A DNA stretch of 64,000 nucleotides from Thermus sp. CCB_US3_UF1. GTDB lineage: Bacteria; Deinococcota; Deinococci; Deinococcales; Thermaceae. The stretch lies in the NCBI RefSeq assembly GCF_000236585.1, contig NC_017278.1, forward strand, positions 868,001-932,000, written 5' to 3'. Positions 1 to 9,747 of this stretch are shown piece by piece; within the stretch, counting starts at the first letter, position 1, and the number at the start of each line of letters is the position of its first letter. The notes beneath the pieces were generated by a model. The model was given only the letters and a program-made list of their open reading frames with translations. It searched no databases and was not told where the DNA came from. The position numbers and the translations under genes were made by a program.

Positions 1-3000
1 GGGCTTACCTTTAGGGGAGAAGCCCAGTACGCCCTGGCCCTGGGCCAGGCCCGGCTGGAGGCCTCCGCCCACGTCCAGGGGGGGCTGTCCGGCCTCGCCC
101 TCCAGGGGGAAGGGGCCCTCCGGGGGGAGGGGGAGGCCTGGCCCTTCCGCTTCGCCTACCGGCCGGAAGGATGGTCCCTGGACCCTGGGGCCCTGGTCCT
201 GGAAGGGGAGGCCCCGGGCTTCCGCCTACGCCTTTCCGAGGGGCGCCTCGCCCTGGCCCTGGACCGGGACCTCACCCCCTTCGGCCTGCCCCTGCGCCTC
301 GTGGCCCAGGGGGAAGGCCCCTGGGAAGCCCCCCTGGAGGTGGTCCTAAAGCGCCCCGAGGGCCAGCTTTCCGGGAGGGTCTGGCCCTGGCCCCTTAGGG
401 CCGAGCTTTCCGGGGAGGCCCTGGGGGAGGGCCTGGCCCTGGAGTACCGGGAAGGGGAGGCCCGCCTCCGCTTCCTGGGGCCCCGGCTTTCCGGTACGGC
501 CCGCTACGCCCGGGGGCTTTCCGGGGTCCTGGGCCTCCGCTACCCCCTGCCGGGAGGAAGCCTGGCGGGGGAGGTGGACCTGGGGCGGGGGGGCTTCCGC
601 CTCTGGGGGGAGGGGGCCTGGGCGGGGGAGGTGGCGGGGGGCTTCTGCCTGCCCGCCCCCCTGGGAGGCTGTGCGGGCCTGGCCCTGGAGGCCTCGGGGG
701 GGCTGGCCTACGGGGAGGTGGCCTTCCGGGGGGCCTACCGCTACCGGGCGGCTTCCGGCTACCTGGGAGGGCTTTCCGGGGAGGGGCGGCTTGCCACCCC
801 TTATGGGGCGGTACGCCTCCTGGGCCGGGGCCTGGGGCTGGACCTGGCCGGGGAGGGGCTTCCCCTGGAGGGGCGGCTGGAACTCCACCCCCTCGGCCTG
901 GCCTACCGCTACGCCGGACCCTTGCCCCGGGGCCTAGGGGAGCTGGAGGCGGAAGGGGTGTATCCCGGGGCCTGGCTTAAGGGGCGCTACCGCTACGGGG
1001 AGGTCCTCCTGGACCTGGAGGGCCTGCCCGGCTTCCGGGTGCGCCTCCTGGGAAAGGGGCTTAGGGGGGAGGTGGGGCCGGAAGGCCTCCGCCTGGTGGC
1101 CGAGGGCTTCGCCTACGGGCCCTTGGCCCTTTCCGGGGAGGTGGCCGGGGCCTGGGGGGCGGTGGGGGCGGACCTCCGCCTTTGGGGCCTGGGCCGGGAG
1201 GCCCGGGTGAGGGGGGAGTGGGGCCCCGAGGGGCTCCGCCTGGCCCTGACGGGGGACCTCCAGGGGGAGGTGGCCTGGAAGGGGGCCTGGCGGGGGAGGC
1301 TTGCCTTCCGGGAGGGGTTTTTGGACCTTTCGGGCCAGGGGGTGCCGGAACTCCAGGGGGAGGTGCTGGGGGAGGGGGTGCGCCTCCGCTGGCCCCTTTT
1401 GGAGGTGGGGGGCCTCTTGGCCCACCTGGCCGAGAGGCGGGTGGAAGGGGAAGGGAGGCTCTTGGCCGGCCTCCTCCCCGGGGGGCTTGGGGTCCGGGGG
1501 GAGGGGGAGCGGCTCCTCCTGGACTACCGGGTGCCCGGGCTTGGCCTGCCCCTGGTGGGGGCCTTGGACCTAAAGGACCTCGCCCTTTCCCTCGGGAGCC
1601 CTGAGGGGGAAGGGGAGCTTCGCTACGCTTCCGGTGGGGTTTCGGGCCGGCTTGTCCTCAACCTTGGGGGGTTCACCCTGGGCCTCGAGGGGGCGGGGGA
1701 CCGGGTCCGCCTCCTGGGGGAGCACCCGGCCTGGCCCTGGTGGGCGGCGGGGGCGGGGCGGCTCGAGGGGGAGGTGGACCTAGGGGGAGGGTACCGGGCC
1801 ACCTACCGGGCGGGGGCGCAGACCCTCGCCCTCACGGGCCGCCTCCTGGAGGCGCGGCTTTGGGCGGAGGGGCCCTACCTTTCCGGGGAACTCACCTACC
1901 CCCCGGGCGGGGAGCTCCGGCTGGACCTGCCCCTTCCCCCCTTGGAGAGCCGCTTCCAGGGCCGGGTCTTGGGGCCCGGGTATGGGCTGGAAGGGGTCTT
2001 GGAGGGAGGGGTGGGCCGGGTGGCCGTCCAGGGACGGCTTTTGCCCCTGGAAGGGGAGCTGCGGCTGGAGGAGGCCGCCCTGGAGGACTTCCTGGGCCGG
2101 TATGCCCCCTACCTGAAGGGCCGGGTTTCCGGGCGGCTGGTGGTGGCGGAAGGAAGGCTGGAAGGGGGCCTGAGGGGGGAGGTGGGGGTGGGGGAGACCC
2201 GCCTGCCCCTGGCCTTTTCCGGCCGCTTGGCCCCGGGGGCCCTACAGGGGGAGGGGCAGCTGGGGCCAAGCCCCTTCCGGGTGGACCTCCAGGGGGGGCG
2301 CCTGGAGGTTTCCGCCTCCCCCCGGGGCTTCCCCCTCCACCTCCTCCTCGAGGCCGTGGCCGGGCCCCTGGAGGGGGAGGCCTACTGGACGGGGGCGGTG
2401 CGCCTGCGCCTGCCCCTGGGCGACCCTTGGCGGGGGGAGGGGGTGCTGGTGGGGGAGAGCCTCCTTTTCCGCGGGGCGGGGGATGAGCTTCGGGGCCAGG
2501 CCGCCTTCCGCTACCAGGGGGGGCGGCTTTACGTGGACCGCCTCCGCCTTGCTGGCCGGGGCAGCTGGGAGGGGGGTGGGTACTGGAGCCCGGAGGGAAG
2601 CGACCTCTTCCTCACCCTGAAGGATACGGTCTTCACCCCCGTGCTCCAGGTGGTGCCGGCCCTCAAGCCCTACCGGCCCGAGGGCTCGGGGAGCCTGAGC
2701 CTGAGGCTGACCGCCCAGGGCTTCCAGGTGGCCTTCCAGGACTTCCGCTTCCGCCTGGGGCCCGTGGCGGGGTACCTGCCCCAGGGCCTCCTCTCCCTCA
2801 ATGGGGGGGCCCGGGCCGAGGGGGAGCTGGAGCTTTCCGCGCCCTTCCCGGGGCGGGCCAGGCTGGGCCTCGAGGGGCGCCTGGAGGACTTCCGGGTTCT
2901 GGCTCGAGGTACGGTTTCCCTGCCCGGCCTGAAGGAGGCCACCCCGGCGGAGGTGGCCTTCCGCTACCCCACCTACGGGGTGGAGATCCGCTTGGGGGAG

Positions 3001-4092
3001 GCCCAGGCCCAGGGCACCCTCTTCCCCTTGCGCCTGGCGGGGTATGGCCGCCTGCCCCTCTACTACCCCCAGTACTACCTGCAGGAGGGCCTTTTGGACG
3101 TCAAGAGCTTCTTCCTCTACGAGGAAAAGGGCACTTACCGCCTTACGGGCAACGCCGAGGTCCTGAGGGCCCGCCTGGCCCTGCCGGAAAACCCCCGCCA
3201 GCTCTCCCGGGAGGGGGTCCAGGTGGGAGGAGCCCCGGGCCAGAGGCCCACCCCCTTCCCCCTGGCCTTTGACGGAGTGCGGCTTTACGCCGAGCGGGGG
3301 GTCCTGGTGCAGGAGAGCCTGGTCCAGGGGGAGCTCAAGGGGGAGGTCTTCCTGGGCGGCACCTACGCCGACCCCTTCCTGGTGGGGGAGGTGGGGGCGC
3401 TGTGGGGCAACTTCCGCCTTTGGGACTCGGTCTTCACCCTGGACCCCGCCAAAAGCGCCTTGCGTTTCCGCCCCGACCGGGGCATCCTGCCCGAGTTCGC
3501 CCTGGAGGCCCAGACGGAAACCCGGGGGTACAAGGTGGCCCTAAAGGCCTCCGGGGAGTTCCTGCGCGAGGGGGGCCGGGTCAAGGTGCGCCTGGAGCCC
3601 CGCTTTGCCTCCGAGCCTGCCCTCCTGGAGCCCGAGATCTACGCCCTCCTCACCCTGGGCACCCCCGACCTGGCCCGGCTTGCGGAAACCCTTCCCCAGG
3701 CGGCCTTGGGGGCGGCCTTGGAGAACCTGATCCTGGGCCAGCTGGAGCGGGAGATGGCCAAGGCCTTTGGCCTGGACCGCTTCCAGGTGCAAGTGCCCCT
3801 CCTCCAGGGGGGGGAGGTGGAGGACATCCGCTTCTCCATCGGCAAATACCTGAGCCCAGAGCTTTTCTTGGGCTACGAGGTGGACCTTAGAGGCCAGCAG
3901 ACCCTTTCCGCCCAGTACCGCCGGGACGGGCTCACCTTCGCCCTGGGCTCCACCTTCCAGCCGGGGGATGGCCGGCTTTCCCGCTTTGCCTTTTCCCTGG
4001 GGTACGACCTCACCGAGGCCCTGGGCCTCACCCTCAGCCTCGAGGCCGCCGACACCACCCGGTTTGGGGTGGGGGCCCTCTACCGGTGGTAG
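1..4092 (+). CDS. TamB-like translocation/assembly protein (5' end outside window)
   Basis: The reading frame is open from base 1 to the TAG at 4090-4092, so the N-terminus lies outside the window and at least 1,363 residues remain. The protein is dominated by short alternating Gly/Leu/Glu/Arg strands, as in the long beta-rich groove of TamB/AsmA-family proteins. The last ~330 residues, with a run of strands near '..[13 protein letters not shown]..' and a final barrel-like stretch ending in YRW, resemble the conserved TamB C-terminal domain (DUF490). TamB proteins span the periplasm and are linked to outer-membrane protein assembly or lipid transport; the exact role here is inferred. The low sequence complexity makes the C-terminal layout and length the main evidence. 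Confidence 0.75.
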   Translation, partial: GLTFRGEAQYALALGQARLEASAHVQGGLSGLALQGEGALRGEGEAWPFRFAYRPEGWSLDPGALVLEGEAPGFRLRLSEGRLALALDRDLTPFGLPLRLVAQGEGPWEAPLEVVLKRPEGQLSGRVWPWPLRAELSGEALGEGLALEYREGEARLRFLGPRLSGTARYARGLSGVLGLRYPLPGGSLAGEVDLGRGGFRLWGEGAWAGEVAGGFCLPAPLGGCAGLALEASGGLAYGEVAFRGAYRYRAASGYLGGLSGEGRLATPYGAVRLLGRGLGLDLAGEGLPLEGRLELHPLGLAYRYAGPLPRGLGELEAEGVYPGAWLKGRYRYGEVLLDLEGLPGFRVRLLGKGLRGEVGPEGLRLVAEGFAYGPLALSGEVAGAWGAVGADLRLWGLGREARVRGEWGPEGLRLALTGDLQGEVAWKGAWRGRLAFREGFLDLSGQGVPELQGEVLGEGVRLRWPLLEVGGLLAHLAERRVEGEGRLLAGLLPGGLGVRGEGERLLLDYRVPGLGLPLVGALDLKDLALSLGSPEGEGELRYASGGVSGRLVLNLGGFTLGLEGAGDRVRLLGEHPAWPWWAAGAGRLEGEVDLGGGYRATYRAGAQTLALTGRLLEARLWAEGPYLSGELTYPPGGELRLDLPLPPLESRFQGRVLGPGYGLEGVLEGGVGRVAVQGRLLPLEGELRLEEAALEDFLGRYAPYLKGRVSGRLVVAEGRLEGGLRGEVGVGETRLPLAFSGRLAPGALQGEGQLGPSPFRVDLQGGRLEVSASPRGFPLHLLLEAVAGPLEGEAYWTGAVRLRLPLGDPWRGEGVLVGESLLFRGAGDELRGQAAFRYQGGRLYVDRLRLAGRGSWEGGGYWSPEGSDLFLTLKDTVFTPVLQVVPALKPYRPEGSGSLSLRLTAQGFQVAFQDFRFRLGPVAGYLPQGLLSLNGGARAEGELELSAPFPGRARLGLEGRLEDFRVLARGTVSLPGLKEATPAEVAFRYPTYGVEIRLGEAQAQGTLFPLRLAGYGRLPLYYPQYYLQEGLLDVKSFFLYEEKGTYRLTGNAEVLRARLALPENPRQLSREGVQVGGAPGQRPTPFPLAFDGVRLYAERGVLVQESLVQGELKGEVFLGGTYADPFLVGEVGALWGNFRLWDSVFTLDPAKSALRFRPDRGILPEFALEAQTETRGYKVALKASGEFLREGGRVKVRLEPRFASEPALLEPEIYALLTLGTPDLARLAETLPQAALGAALENLILGQLEREMAKAFGLDRFQVQVPLLQGGEVEDIRFSIGKYLSPELFLGYEVDLRGQQTLSAQYRRDGLTFALGSTFQPGDGRLSRFAFSLGYDLTEALGLTLSLEAADTTRFGVGALYRW

Positions 4093-4105
4093 CATGGCCG
4101 AGGTT

Positions 4106-5137
4106 ATGCGCGCCTTGGCCAAGCTAGCTCCCGAAGAGGGCCTAACCTTGGTGGAACGCCCCCGGCCCGAGCCGGGCCCGGGGGAGATCCTGGTGCGGGT
4201 GGAGGCCGCCAGCATCTGCGGCACCGACCTGCACATCTGGAAGTGGGACGCCTGGGCCCAGGGGCGGATCCGTCCACCCCTGGTCACCGGGCACGAGTTC
4301 AGCGGGGTGGTGGAGGCGGTGGGCCCGGGGGTAAAGCGCCCCCAGGTGGGGGACCATGTGAGCCTGGAAAGCCACATCGTCTGCCACGCCTGCCCCGCCT
4401 GCCGCACGGGCAACTACCACGTCTGCCTGGACACCCAGATCCTGGGGGTGGACCGGGATGGGGGTTTTGCCGAGTACGTGGTGGTGCCGGCGGAAAACGC
4501 CTGGGTCAACCCCAAGGACCTGCCCTTTGAAGTGGCGGCCATCCTGGAGCCCTTTGGCAACGCCGTGCACACCGTGTACGCGGGGAGCGGGGTTTCGGGC
4601 AAGAGCGTCCTCATCACCGGGGCCGGGCCCATCGGCCTCATGGCGGCCATGGTGGCCCGGGCCAGCGGGGCCGGGCCCATCCTAATCTCCGACCCCAACC
4701 CCTACCGCCTGGCCTTCGCCAAGCCCTACGCCGACCGCCTGGTGAACCCAAAGGAGGAGGACCTCCTGGAGGTGGTGCGCCGGGTCACGGGCAGCGGGGT
4801 GGAGGTGCTCCTGGAGTTCTCCGGCAACGAGAGCGCCATCCACCAGGGCCTGAAGGCCCTCATCCCCGGGGGGGAGGCCCGGATCCTGGGCATCCCTTCG
4901 GACCCCATCCGCTTTGACCTGGCAGGGGAGCTGGTCATGCGGGGGGTCACGGCCTACGGGATCGCCGGGCGGCGGCTTTGGCAGACCTGGATGCAGGGCA
5001 CGGCCCTGGTCTACTCGGGCCGGGTGGACCTCACCCCCCTCATCACCCACCGCCTGCCCATGAGCCGCTACCGCGAGGCCTTCGCCCTCCTGGCCTCGGG
5101 CCAGGGGGTAAAGGTGATCCTGGACCCCAAGGCCTAG
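4106..5137 (+). CDS. tdh: L-threonine 3-dehydrogenase
   Basis: A 343-residue medium-chain zinc alcohol dehydrogenase that oxidises L-threonine to 2-amino-3-ketobutyrate with NAD+. Counting from MRALAKL, catalytic-zinc residues C38, H63 and E64 (motifs SICGTD and TGHE) and the four structural-zinc cysteines C93, C96, C99 and C107 are all present. A GAGPIG nucleotide-binding loop follows near residue 174. The start at 4106 gives the length I recall for the Thermus enzyme. An in-frame ATG at 4094, four residues upstream and 1 nt after the tamB stop, has a better-placed GGTGG and is an equally possible start. Probably cotranscribed with tamB. Confidence 0.93.
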   Translation: MRALAKLAPEEGLTLVERPRPEPGPGEILVRVEAASICGTDLHIWKWDAWAQGRIRPPLVTGHEFSGVVEAVGPGVKRPQVGDHVSLESHIVCHACPACRTGNYHVCLDTQILGVDRDGGFAEYVVVPAENAWVNPKDLPFEVAAILEPFGNAVHTVYAGSGVSGKSVLITGAGPIGLMAAMVARASGAGPILISDPNPYRLAFAKPYADRLVNPKEEDLLEVVRRVTGSGVEVLLEFSGNESAIHQGLKALIPGGEARILGIPSDPIRFDLAGELVMRGVTAYGIAGRRLWQTWMQGTALVYSGRVDLTPLITHRLPMSRYREAFALLASGQGVKVILDPKA

Positions 5138-5175
5138 GGGCCTTTGGGGTAGCCTCCTCCCCCAAGGAGGGGAGG

Positions 5176-6237
5176 ATGCTTTCCAGGAGGCAGGTGCTGG
5201 CAGGGCTTTTGGCCCTGGGCTTGGGCCGGGGCCGGGCCCAGCGGCTGGAGGAGGCGGTGGAGGGCCTCGAGGTGCCCTGGGCCTTGGCCTTCCTGCCCGA
5301 CGGGGGGTTCTTGGTGGCCGAGCGGCCAGGGCGGATCCGCCTGGTGCGGGGCGGGCGGGCCACCCTCTACGCGGAGCTTTCCGTCTACGCCCGGGGGGAG
5401 TCGGGGCTTTTGGGGATCGCCCTCCACCCCCGTTTCCCCCAGGAGCCCTACCTCTACGCCTACCGCACCGTGGAGGAAGGGGGGCTTAGGAACCAGGTGG
5501 TGCGCCTCTGGCACCGGGGGGAGCGGGGGGTCTTGGAGCGGGTAGTCCTGGACGGCATTCCCGCCCGGCCCCACGGCCTCCACTCCGGGGGGCGGATCGC
5601 CTTCGGCCCCGACGGGATGCTTTACGTGACCACCGGGGAGGTGTACGAGCGGGAACTGGCCCAGGACCTCTCCTCCTTGGGGGGGAAGATCCTGAGGCTC
5701 ACCCCCGAGGGGGCCCCGGCCCCGGGGAACCCTTTCCTGGGCCGCCCGGGGGCAAGGCCGGAGGTCTACAGCTACGGCCACCGCAACCCCCAAGGCCTGG
5801 CCTGGCACCCGGAAACGGGGGAGCTTTTCGCCAGCGAGCATGGGCCCAGCGGGGAGCAGGGCTTCGGCCACGACGAGGTCAACCTCATCCTCCCCGGGGG
5901 CAACTACGGCTGGCCCCGGGTGGTGGGCCGGGGTGGGGACCCGCGGTACCTGGACCCCCTTTACTTTTGGCCCCAGGGCTTCCCCCCGGGCAACCTGGCC
6001 TTCTGGCGCGGGGGGCTTTACGTGGCCGGGCTTCGCGGCCAGGCCCTCCTCCGCCTGGAGCTTACCGGGGGGAAGGGGAACTGGCGGGTGGCCCGGGTGG
6101 AGACCGTCCTTCAGGGCTTGGGCCGCTTGCGGGAGGTGCGGGTGGGGCCGGACGGGGCCCTTTACGTGACCACCTCCAACCGGGATGGCCGGGGCCAGGT
6201 CCGGCCCGGGGACGACAAGGTCCTCCGCCTCCTTTAG
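5176..6237 (+). CDS. PQQ-dependent aldose sugar dehydrogenase, secreted
   Basis: A 353-residue protein of the glucose/sorbosone dehydrogenase family, a six-bladed beta-propeller that oxidises aldoses with pyrroloquinoline quinone in the periplasm. It opens with an arginine pair and a hydrophobic segment (MLSRRQVLAGLLALGLG), a probable Sec or Tat signal peptide cut near residue 22. Family landmarks include the VPWALAF first strand, GLLGIALHP, the calcium/PQQ region HGLHSGGRIAFGPDG and YGHRNPQGLAW. A strong GGAGGGGAGG precedes the ATG. The gene lies 38 bp after tdh. No PQQ synthesis genes are in the window, so cofactor supply cannot be judged. Confidence 0.85.
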   Translation: MLSRRQVLAGLLALGLGRGRAQRLEEAVEGLEVPWALAFLPDGGFLVAERPGRIRLVRGGRATLYAELSVYARGESGLLGIALHPRFPQEPYLYAYRTVEEGGLRNQVVRLWHRGERGVLERVVLDGIPARPHGLHSGGRIAFGPDGMLYVTTGEVYERELAQDLSSLGGKILRLTPEGAPAPGNPFLGRPGARPEVYSYGHRNPQGLAWHPETGELFASEHGPSGEQGFGHDEVNLILPGGNYGWPRVVGRGGDPRYLDPLYFWPQGFPPGNLAFWRGGLYVAGLRGQALLRLELTGGKGNWRVARVETVLQGLGRLREVRVGPDGALYVTTSNRDGRGQVRPGDDKVLRLL

Positions 6238-6240
6238 GCT
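6235..6240 (+). promoter_or_regulatory. Possible leaderless -10 element of mtnA
   Basis: TAGGCT overlaps the stop codon of the sugar dehydrogenase and ends 6 nt before the GTG start of mtnA, the spacing seen at other leaderless-type starts here. The intervening GAAGGG could instead be a weak ribosome binding site in a read-through operon, so this is tentative. Confidence 0.3.
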
Positions 6241-6246
6241 GAAGGG

Positions 6247-7239
6247 GTGGAACGCCTTCTGCCCTTCCGCCTGGACGAGCAAGAGGGGGTCTTCTGGCTT
6301 TTGGACCAGCGGCGCCTTCCCCTGGAGGAGGTCTGGGTGCCGGTGCGGAGCGCCCGGGAGATGGCCGAGGCCATCCGGGCCATGGTGGTGCGGGGGGCGC
6401 CGGCCATCGGGGTGGCCGCCGCCTTCGGCATGGTCCTGGCCCACAGGGCGGGGGAGGACCCGGAGGAGGCCGACCGCCTCCTGCGGCAAAGCCGCCCCAC
6501 CGCGGTCAACCTCTTCCACGCCCTGGACCGCTTGCGGCCCTTCTGGGGCGATGCCAAGGGAAGCCTCGAGGCCGCCCAGGCCCTCTGGCGCGAGGTGGAG
6601 GAGACGGAGCGGGCCATCAGCCTCCACGGGGCCCGGGTGCTCCGGGGCCAGGTCCTCACCCACTGCAACACCGGCCCCCTGGCCACCGGAGGGTACGGCA
6701 CCGCCCTGGGGGCCATCGTGGAGGCCCACCGCCAGGGGCGGGTGGCCCACGTCTGGGTGGACGAGACCCGGCCCTACCTCCAGGGGGCCCGCCTCACCGC
6801 CTTTGAGCTCCTGCGGGCCGGGGTGCCCGCCACCCTCATCGCCGACAACATGGCGGGCTTCCTCATGGGGCGGGGCCAGGTGGACGCGGTGGTGGTGGGG
6901 GTGGACCGCATGGCCCTCAACGGGGATTTCGCCAACAAGATCGGCACCTACGCCCTGGCGGTGCTGGCCCACCACCACGGCATCCCCTTCTACGCCGCCT
7001 TGCCCCTTGCCTCCGTGGACCCCAAGCTTCCCACCGGCGAGGGCATCCCCATTGAGGAGCGGCCCCCGGAGGAGGTCTTGGAGCTAAAGGGGATGCGCCT
7101 GGCCCCGGCGGGTTTCCCCGCCTACCACCCCGCCTTCGACATCACCCCCCACCGCTACCTCACGGGGATCGTGACGGAAAAGGGGGTGCTCTACCCGCCC
7201 TTTGACGAGGCCTTGCGGGATGCTTTGGGGCTTTCTTGA
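6247..7239 (+). CDS. mtnA: S-methyl-5-thioribose-1-phosphate isomerase
   Basis: A 330-residue member of the aIF-2B/MtnA family. MtnA converts methylthioribose-1-phosphate to methylthioribulose-1-phosphate in methionine salvage. The substrate-binding VVRGAPAIGVAAA motif is at residues 47-59, the catalytic cysteine is C140 (THCNTG) and the catalytic aspartate is D220 (GVDRMALNGD), followed by NKIGTY. The start is GTG. It lies 9 bp after the previous gene, and its 3' end overlaps comF by 20 bp. No other mtn gene is in the window. Confidence 0.93.
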   Translation: MERLLPFRLDEQEGVFWLLDQRRLPLEEVWVPVRSAREMAEAIRAMVVRGAPAIGVAAAFGMVLAHRAGEDPEEADRLLRQSRPTAVNLFHALDRLRPFWGDAKGSLEAAQALWREVEETERAISLHGARVLRGQVLTHCNTGPLATGGYGTALGAIVEAHRQGRVAHVWVDETRPYLQGARLTAFELLRAGVPATLIADNMAGFLMGRGQVDAVVVGVDRMALNGDFANKIGTYALAVLAHHHGIPFYAALPLASVDPKLPTGEGIPIEERPPEEVLELKGMRLAPAGFPAYHPAFDITPHRYLTGIVTEKGVLYPPFDEALRDALGLS

Positions 7240-7834
7240 GGGGCTTTTGGGCCACCTCTGCCCGGGGTGCGGGGGCAGGCTGGACCGTCCCCTGCTCTGC
7301 TCCCGCTGCCGGGCGGGGTTAGGGGCCTTCGCCGCGGGGGAGATGGTCTACCTGGGCCTTTACGGCCGGGTGGGAGGGCTGGCCCGGGCCCTGAAGTATG
7401 GCCGGCGGGCGGGGCTTGCCCCCCTTCTGGCCCGCCCCTTGGCCGAGGGGGTCCGGGCCCAGGCCTGGGCCCTGGAGGGGGTGACGGCGGTCCCCACCCT
7501 CCTTCCCCGCCTTCTTTGGCGGGGATATAACCCCCCGGAGCTTTTGGCCCGGGAGGTGGCCCGCCTCCTGGGCCTACCCTACCGCCGGGTCCTAAGCCGG
7601 GTGCGCTACGCCCCAGGCCAGCCCACCCGGGGCCGGGGCCGCGGGCGGCTTCCCCCGGACCTCTTCGCCCCCCGGGCCCGGGTGGAGGGGGCCTGGCTCC
7701 TGGTGGACGATGTCCTCACCAGCGGGGCCACCTTTTTGCGGGCCAGGGAGGCCCTCCTTCGGGCCGGGGCCAGCCGGGTCTACGGGGCCTTCCTGGCGGT
7801 GCGGGACCCCAAGGCCCTGGGGCCTTACCGGTAA
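7220..7834 (+). CDS. ComF family phosphoribosyltransferase-like protein
   Basis: A 204-residue protein with the ComF layout: an N-terminal double CxxC zinc finger (LCPGCGGRL, LCSRCRAG), the conserved LKYGRRAGLAPLL stretch, and a C-terminal type I phosphoribosyltransferase loop (LLVDDVLTSGAT). ComF proteins are associated with natural transformation, and Thermus is highly competent, but the biochemical role of the family is not settled. The ATG at 7220 overlaps the mtnA 3' end by 20 bp. An in-frame TTG at 7202 is also possible. The ~50 bp downstream hold an imperfect repeat (GGACCT, 2 nt, AGGTCC) before the next gene. Confidence 0.85.
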   Translation: MLWGFLEGLLGHLCPGCGGRLDRPLLCSRCRAGLGAFAAGEMVYLGLYGRVGGLARALKYGRRAGLAPLLARPLAEGVRAQAWALEGVTAVPTLLPRLLWRGYNPPELLAREVARLLGLPYRRVLSRVRYAPGQPTRGRGRGRLPPDLFAPRARVEGAWLLVDDVLTSGATFLRAREALLRAGASRVYGAFLAVRDPKALGPYR

Positions 7835-7887
7835 GGGGCCACACTCCTGGACCTAAAGGTCCCTAAACTTGAGGGGAAGGGGGTGGG

Positions 7888-8292
7888 TTGGCCGTGAAAA
7901 AGCTCCGCCGTCTGGAGGACCTTTTGCCCCACCTCCGGGAGGGACGTTACCGCTTGGGCCCCCACGTGGCCAAGCACATGCTCCAGGAGGGCTTCACCGA
8001 GCTGGACATCCTCCGGGCCTTGGAGTGGGGCCGGGAGCTGGCCATCTACCCCGAGGACCAGCGGATGCTGGTCCTGGGCTACATGGTCTTCCCCCCCAGG
8101 CTCCGCCTGCCCCTCCATGTGGTCCTGGAGTACGCCACCCCGCGGCAGGTGGACATCGTCACCGCCTTCATCCCCAAGGAGCCCCACCGGGTCTACTCCC
8201 GGGCCCGCTTAGCCGCCCTCCTGCGCTTTGACGGGGCCCTCGAGGAGGTCCGCTGGACCAAACCCCTTTCCTCCTACCCCCAGGAGGGCTAG
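7888..8292 (+). CDS. DUF4258-type small protein
   Basis: A 134-residue soluble protein. The core 'HVAKHMLQEGFTELDI..AL' followed by a strand-rich half with 'VLEYATPRQVDIVTAF' is typical of DUF4258, a family of uncertain function with an RNase-toxin-like compact fold. I assign no activity. A G-rich AAGGGGG lies 4 nt before the TTG at 7888; a GTG two codons later (7894) is the other start candidate. A TAAACT at 7864-7869 could be its -10 element. No obvious antitoxin partner adjoins it: the next gene is a convergent Fur-family regulator 4 bp away. Confidence 0.65.
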   Translation: MAVKKLRRLEDLLPHLREGRYRLGPHVAKHMLQEGFTELDILRALEWGRELAIYPEDQRMLVLGYMVFPPRLRLPLHVVLEYATPRQVDIVTAFIPKEPHRVYSRARLAALLRFDGALEEVRWTKPLSSYPQEG

Positions 8293-8296
8293 AGGC

Positions 8297-8665
8297 CTAG
8301 GCGCACTCCGGGCAGCGGCCAAAGACCGTAACCTCGTGGCCTTCCGCCTGGAAGCCGGGAGGCAGGTGCCCCTCCAGGGCCAGGTCGCACCCCAGGAGTT
8401 CAAAGACCCGGCCGCAGAGGCGGCAGAGGAAGTGGTGGTGGTGGCCCCGCCCCGCGGGCTCGTACCGCGGGGGTTCCCCGGGGAGGGAGACGGGGGTCAG
8501 GAAGCCTTCCTCCACCAGGCCCTTCAGGGTGCGGTAGACGGTGGCCAGGCCCAGGGAGGGTACCTTCCTGCGGGCCAGGTCCAGGACCTCCTGGGGGGAG
8601 AGGGGGCGGCCCGCCTCGAGGAAGGCCTCCCGGATGGCCCGCCGCTGCCTTGTGGAGCGCTCCAT
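8297..8665 (-). CDS. Fur/PerR family metal-dependent transcriptional regulator
   Basis: A 122-residue Fur-superfamily repressor. The N-terminal winged helix contains TRQRRAIREAF and ATVYRTLKGLVEEG. The C-terminal dimerisation domain has the GHHHHF metal motif and two structural-zinc CxxC pairs (CRLC, CPEC). The four-cysteine zinc site and short length favour a PerR- or Fur-like sensor, but the metal and inducer cannot be told by eye. I chose ATG 8665 because TATCCT ends exactly 7 nt upstream (leaderless pattern); an upstream ATG at 8701 would add 12 residues. It is divergent from the YibE/F gene, which it may regulate. Confidence 0.88.
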   Translation of the reverse strand: MERSTRQRRAIREAFLEAGRPLSPQEVLDLARRKVPSLGLATVYRTLKGLVEEGFLTPVSLPGEPPRYEPAGRGHHHHFLCRLCGRVFELLGCDLALEGHLPPGFQAEGHEVTVFGRCPECA

Positions 8666-8672
8666 GCCCCCC

Positions 8673-8718
8673 AGGATAGCAAACTGAGAAGGGGTTTTCA
8701 TCCTTTGCCGGGTAAAGT
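8673..8718. promoter_or_regulatory. Divergent leaderless-type promoters between fur-like gene and yibE/F gene
   Basis: On the minus strand TATCCT (8673-8678) ends 7 nt before the regulator ATG. On the plus strand TAAAGT (8713-8718) ends 6 nt before the YibE/F ATG. Neither start has a proper Shine-Dalgarno. No convincing -35 boxes were seen. A Fur-type operator could sit between the two -10 elements, but I see no clear 19-bp Fur box. Confidence 0.5.
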
Positions 8719-8724
8719 GGGGCC

Positions 8725-9741
8725 ATGCGCGCCGTGCTCCTTTTCCTGTTATGGTCCCTGCCCGCCCTGGCCCAGGGGGAGGGGTCGTACCTCCTGGGCC
8801 GGATCCTCTCCCTGGACCCTGGCCGGGGGGTGGCCCTGGTGCGGGTGGGGGGGGAGGAATGGGAGGCCCTCCTGCCCGCGGACGGCGGGGGGTTCCGCCC
8901 AGGGCAGGGGGTGGTCCTCTACCGGGAGGGGGAAAGGGTCTACGTGACCGAGCCCGACCGCATCCCCCTCCTCCTCTTCCTCCTGGGCCTCTTTGCCCTC
9001 TTCGCCGCCCTCTTGGGCCGGGGAAAGGGGGTGCGGGGGCTGCTCGGTACCTTCCTCAGCCTGCTGGTGGTGGTCTACTTCGTGGTGCCCCGGGTGGCTG
9101 CGGGAGGAAACCCCCTCCTCATCGCCTTCCTGGGCAGCCTAGGGGTGCTTTTCCTCACCATCTACCTGGTCCACGGGGTGAACCGCAAGACCACGGCGGC
9201 CCTGGTGGGCACCCTCCTTTCCGTGGCCTTCGTCCTCCTCCTGGCCCTCTTCTTTACCCGGAGCCTGGCCTTCACCGGCCTGGCCTCGGAAGAGGCCATG
9301 CTCCTCAGGCAGTGGGGAGGGGTGGACCTGGTTTCCCTCTTCCTGGCAGGGGTGGTGGTGGGGGCCCTGGGGGCCCTCACCGACGTGACCGTAACCCAGG
9401 CCGCCGTGGTCCAGGCCCTGGCCCACGCCAACCCGCGCCTGGGCCTTCTGGAGCTCTACCGCCGCGGGATGGAGGTGGGCTACGACCACATCGGCAGCCT
9501 GGTGAACACCCTGGTCCTGGCCTACGCCGCGGGGTCGTTGCCCCTTTTCCTCCTCCTCACCAAGGACCCCACCCCCTTGCGCTTCCTCCTCAACACCGAG
9601 CCCTTCGCCGCCGAGCTGGTCAGCATGGTCCTGGGGTCCTTGGGCCTTCTCCTCGCCGTGCCCCTCACCACCTTGGTGGCCGCCTGGGCCTTCCGGGGAG
9701 GGCGGGGTGGGCCCCCGGAGGCCCATCCCCATCCCCACTAG
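8725..9741 (+). CDS. YibE/F family membrane protein
   Basis: A 338-residue protein with a short N-terminal signal-like segment (LLFLLWSLPALA), a ~70-residue extracytoplasmic stretch, then about seven or eight membrane helices. The signatures GALGALTDVTVTQAAVV and MEVGYDHIGSLVNTLVLAYAAGSLPL mark the YibE/F family, membrane proteins of unknown function. The His-rich tail (PHPHPH) could bind metal. Its divergent position next to a Fur/PerR regulator hints at a metal- or stress-linked role, which is inference. The ATG is preceded at 6 nt by a TAAAGT -10 element and lacks a ribosome binding site. Confidence 0.85.
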   Translation: MRAVLLFLLWSLPALAQGEGSYLLGRILSLDPGRGVALVRVGGEEWEALLPADGGGFRPGQGVVLYREGERVYVTEPDRIPLLLFLLGLFALFAALLGRGKGVRGLLGTFLSLLVVVYFVVPRVAAGGNPLLIAFLGSLGVLFLTIYLVHGVNRKTTAALVGTLLSVAFVLLLALFFTRSLAFTGLASEEAMLLRQWGGVDLVSLFLAGVVVGALGALTDVTVTQAAVVQALAHANPRLGLLELYRRGMEVGYDHIGSLVNTLVLAYAAGSLPLFLLLTKDPTPLRFLLNTEPFAAELVSMVLGSLGLLLAVPLTTLVAAWAFRGGRGGPPEAHPHPH

Positions 9742-9747
9742 GGCATA

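Noticed and set aside
1-4092. Long open frames on both strands overlapping the tamB-like gene, and apparent tandem repeats within it.
   Set aside because: In ~70% GC DNA, stop codons are rare in every frame. The alternative frames encode Pro/Gly/Arg-rich nonsense, and the internal similarity reflects short Gly/Leu/Glu beta strands rather than true repeats.
8666-8701. Upstream ATG 8701 as start of the Fur-like gene.
   Set aside because: It lacks a ribosome binding site, would leave only 23 bp for two promoters, and lies upstream of the TATCCT that fits the leaderless pattern for ATG 8665.
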